This document shows positions 33,748 through 34,364 of a stretch of 34,364 nt of DNA, one piece after another (position 1 is the first letter of the stretch; every line of letters starts with the position of its first letter). Below the pieces are notes generated by a model, which was not told the DNA's origin, did no database searches, and was given only the letters and a program-made list of their open reading frames with translations. This stretch comes from Acidimicrobiia bacterium. Its GTDB lineage: Bacteria; Actinomycetota; Acidimicrobiia; Acidimicrobiales; MedAcidi-G1. The stretch is taken from positions 1 to 34,364 of the forward strand of contig DQOF01000069.1 in NCBI GenBank assembly GCA_015658775.1, given 5' to 3'. Made by a program: the position numbers and the translations under genes.

Positions 33748-33793
33748 GCGCCGGTTCGGGACTGGCCGAGGCGGGGTATCCGGCGGCGCTCCC

Positions 33794-33799
33794 TAGAAT
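33794..33799 (+). promoter_or_regulatory. -10 hexamer TAGAAT of hemQ
   Basis: TAGAAT is followed by 8 bases and ATG 33808: the leaderless arrangement, and the closest to consensus among them. Confidence 0.55.
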
Positions 33800-33807
33800 C
33801 CGTTGCG

Positions 33808-34364
33808 ATGACTGATCCGGTTTCCCCCTCGCAGGGGCTCTGTGTCCTGCACCTGTTCTGCAGGGTCGACACGGCAACCGACGCCGATGCCGTCTGCGCG
33901 GCCGTGGCCTCTGCCCGTGCGGCCGGAGACCAGGTGGTCGCGGTGGCCATCGTGGGCCACAAGGCCGACATGGCACTCATGGTCCTGGGCGACGACCTCT
34001 GGAGGATCCGCGATCTGCAGACCGCCGTGGTGGCCGCAGGCCTCGAGGTGGTCGGGAGCTACGTGTCGATGACGGAGATCTCGGAGTACGCCGCCGGCGT
34101 GCCCGACGAGATGAAACAGGCCCGCCTCTACCCGCAACTTCCGCCCGAGGGCAAGCCGGCCTGGTGTTTCTATCCGATGTCCAAGCGGAGGGTGGTAGGT
34201 GCCAACTGGTTCACCCTGCCCTTCGACGAGCGGATGGGGCTGATGCGCGAGCACGGTGCGTCGGGCCGGACATTCGCCGGTCGGATACTCCAGGTGGTCA
34301 CGGGCTCGACGGGTGTCGACGAATTCGAGTGGGGCGTCACCCTGTTCGGCGAGCGGCCGGATGA
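33808..34364 (+). CDS. hemQ: coproheme decarboxylase HemQ (chlorite-dismutase family), cut by the right edge
   Basis: The first 185 complete codons of a HemQ, the last enzyme of the coproporphyrin-dependent heme pathway of Gram-positive bacteria, which turns coproheme into heme b with peroxide. Features: CVLHLFCRVD at the start, WCFYPMSKRR with the likely catalytic Tyr (Y122), NWFTLPFDERMGLMREHGASGR with the proximal heme His (H149), and VTGSTGVDEFEWGVTLFGERP. A chlorite dismutase would carry a distal Arg beyond or outside these motifs and is less likely in this group. The C-terminal 40-50 residues lie outside the window. Confidence 0.93.
   Translation, partial: MTDPVSPSQGLCVLHLFCRVDTATDADAVCAAVASARAAGDQVVAVAIVGHKADMALMVLGDDLWRIRDLQTAVVAAGLEVVGSYVSMTEISEYAAGVPDEMKQARLYPQLPPEGKPAWCFYPMSKRRVVGANWFTLPFDERMGLMREHGASGRTFAGRILQVVTGSTGVDEFEWGVTLFGERPD

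Overview
The window is a dense, very G+C-rich stretch of an actinobacterial chromosome. A free-living member of the class Acidimicrobiia or a close relative fits best; that is inference from gene order and family content, not from a marker gene. Pointers are an F420-dependent luciferase-like oxidoreductase, an F420-associated zinc metalloprotease, the tilS-hpt-fol-panC-nad-coaX-lysS-clpC order typical of Actinomycetota, a fused IspD-IspF, a DUF3263/LytR_C pair near groEL, and a CIRCE-controlled groEL.

Layout. Positions 1-2000 hold the end of an unknown gene, an unknown barrel-like protein and a minus-strand F420 oxidoreductase. A divergent promoter region then serves pcrA (2053-4410). After tRNA-Thr(CGT) and a 44-residue membrane protein comes a long plus-strand metabolic cluster (4839-16579): metalloprotease, tilS, hpt, folE, folP, a dead phosphatase-like protein, folB, folK, a DUF2520 Rossmann protein, panC, nadB, nadC, coaX, lysS. 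Most junctions are 4-base ATGA/GTGA overlaps, so much of it is probably co-transcribed and translationally coupled. It supplies folate, pantothenate/CoA and NAD, plus purine salvage and two translation enzymes. A polyprenyl diphosphate synthase (minus) converges on lysS and diverges from clpC.

From 20.3 to 27 kb: a lipoprotein fused through a membrane segment to a degenerate HAD domain, radA, a dienelactone-hydrolase-like enzyme, a Crp-family regulator (minus), ispDF, rlmB and tRNA-Thr(TGT, minus). From 27.1 to 28.6 kb lies a less typical segment with a methyltransferase and about 530 bases without a clear gene, bounded by a 13-bp direct repeat that overlaps the tRNA-Thr end. The rest holds DUF3263, a LytR_C/VirR-like protein, glycerate kinase, a CysO/MoaD-like sulfur carrier, CIRCE-groEL with a strong terminator, fdhD, and hemQ cut by the right edge.

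Main oddities: (1) a recurring TANNNT hexamer 6-8 bases before the start codon at ten genes, implying widespread leaderless transcription, twice with the upstream gene's TAG stop inside the hexamer; (2) nadB without its normal C-terminal domain, its frame running far into nadC; (3) two degenerate enzymes, a phosphatase fold lacking catalytic Cys and Arg inside the folate operon and a membrane-anchored HAD lacking its nucleophile; (4) overlapping mini-ORFs before groEL and between nadC and coaX; (5) ftsH, panD and groES missing from their usual places.
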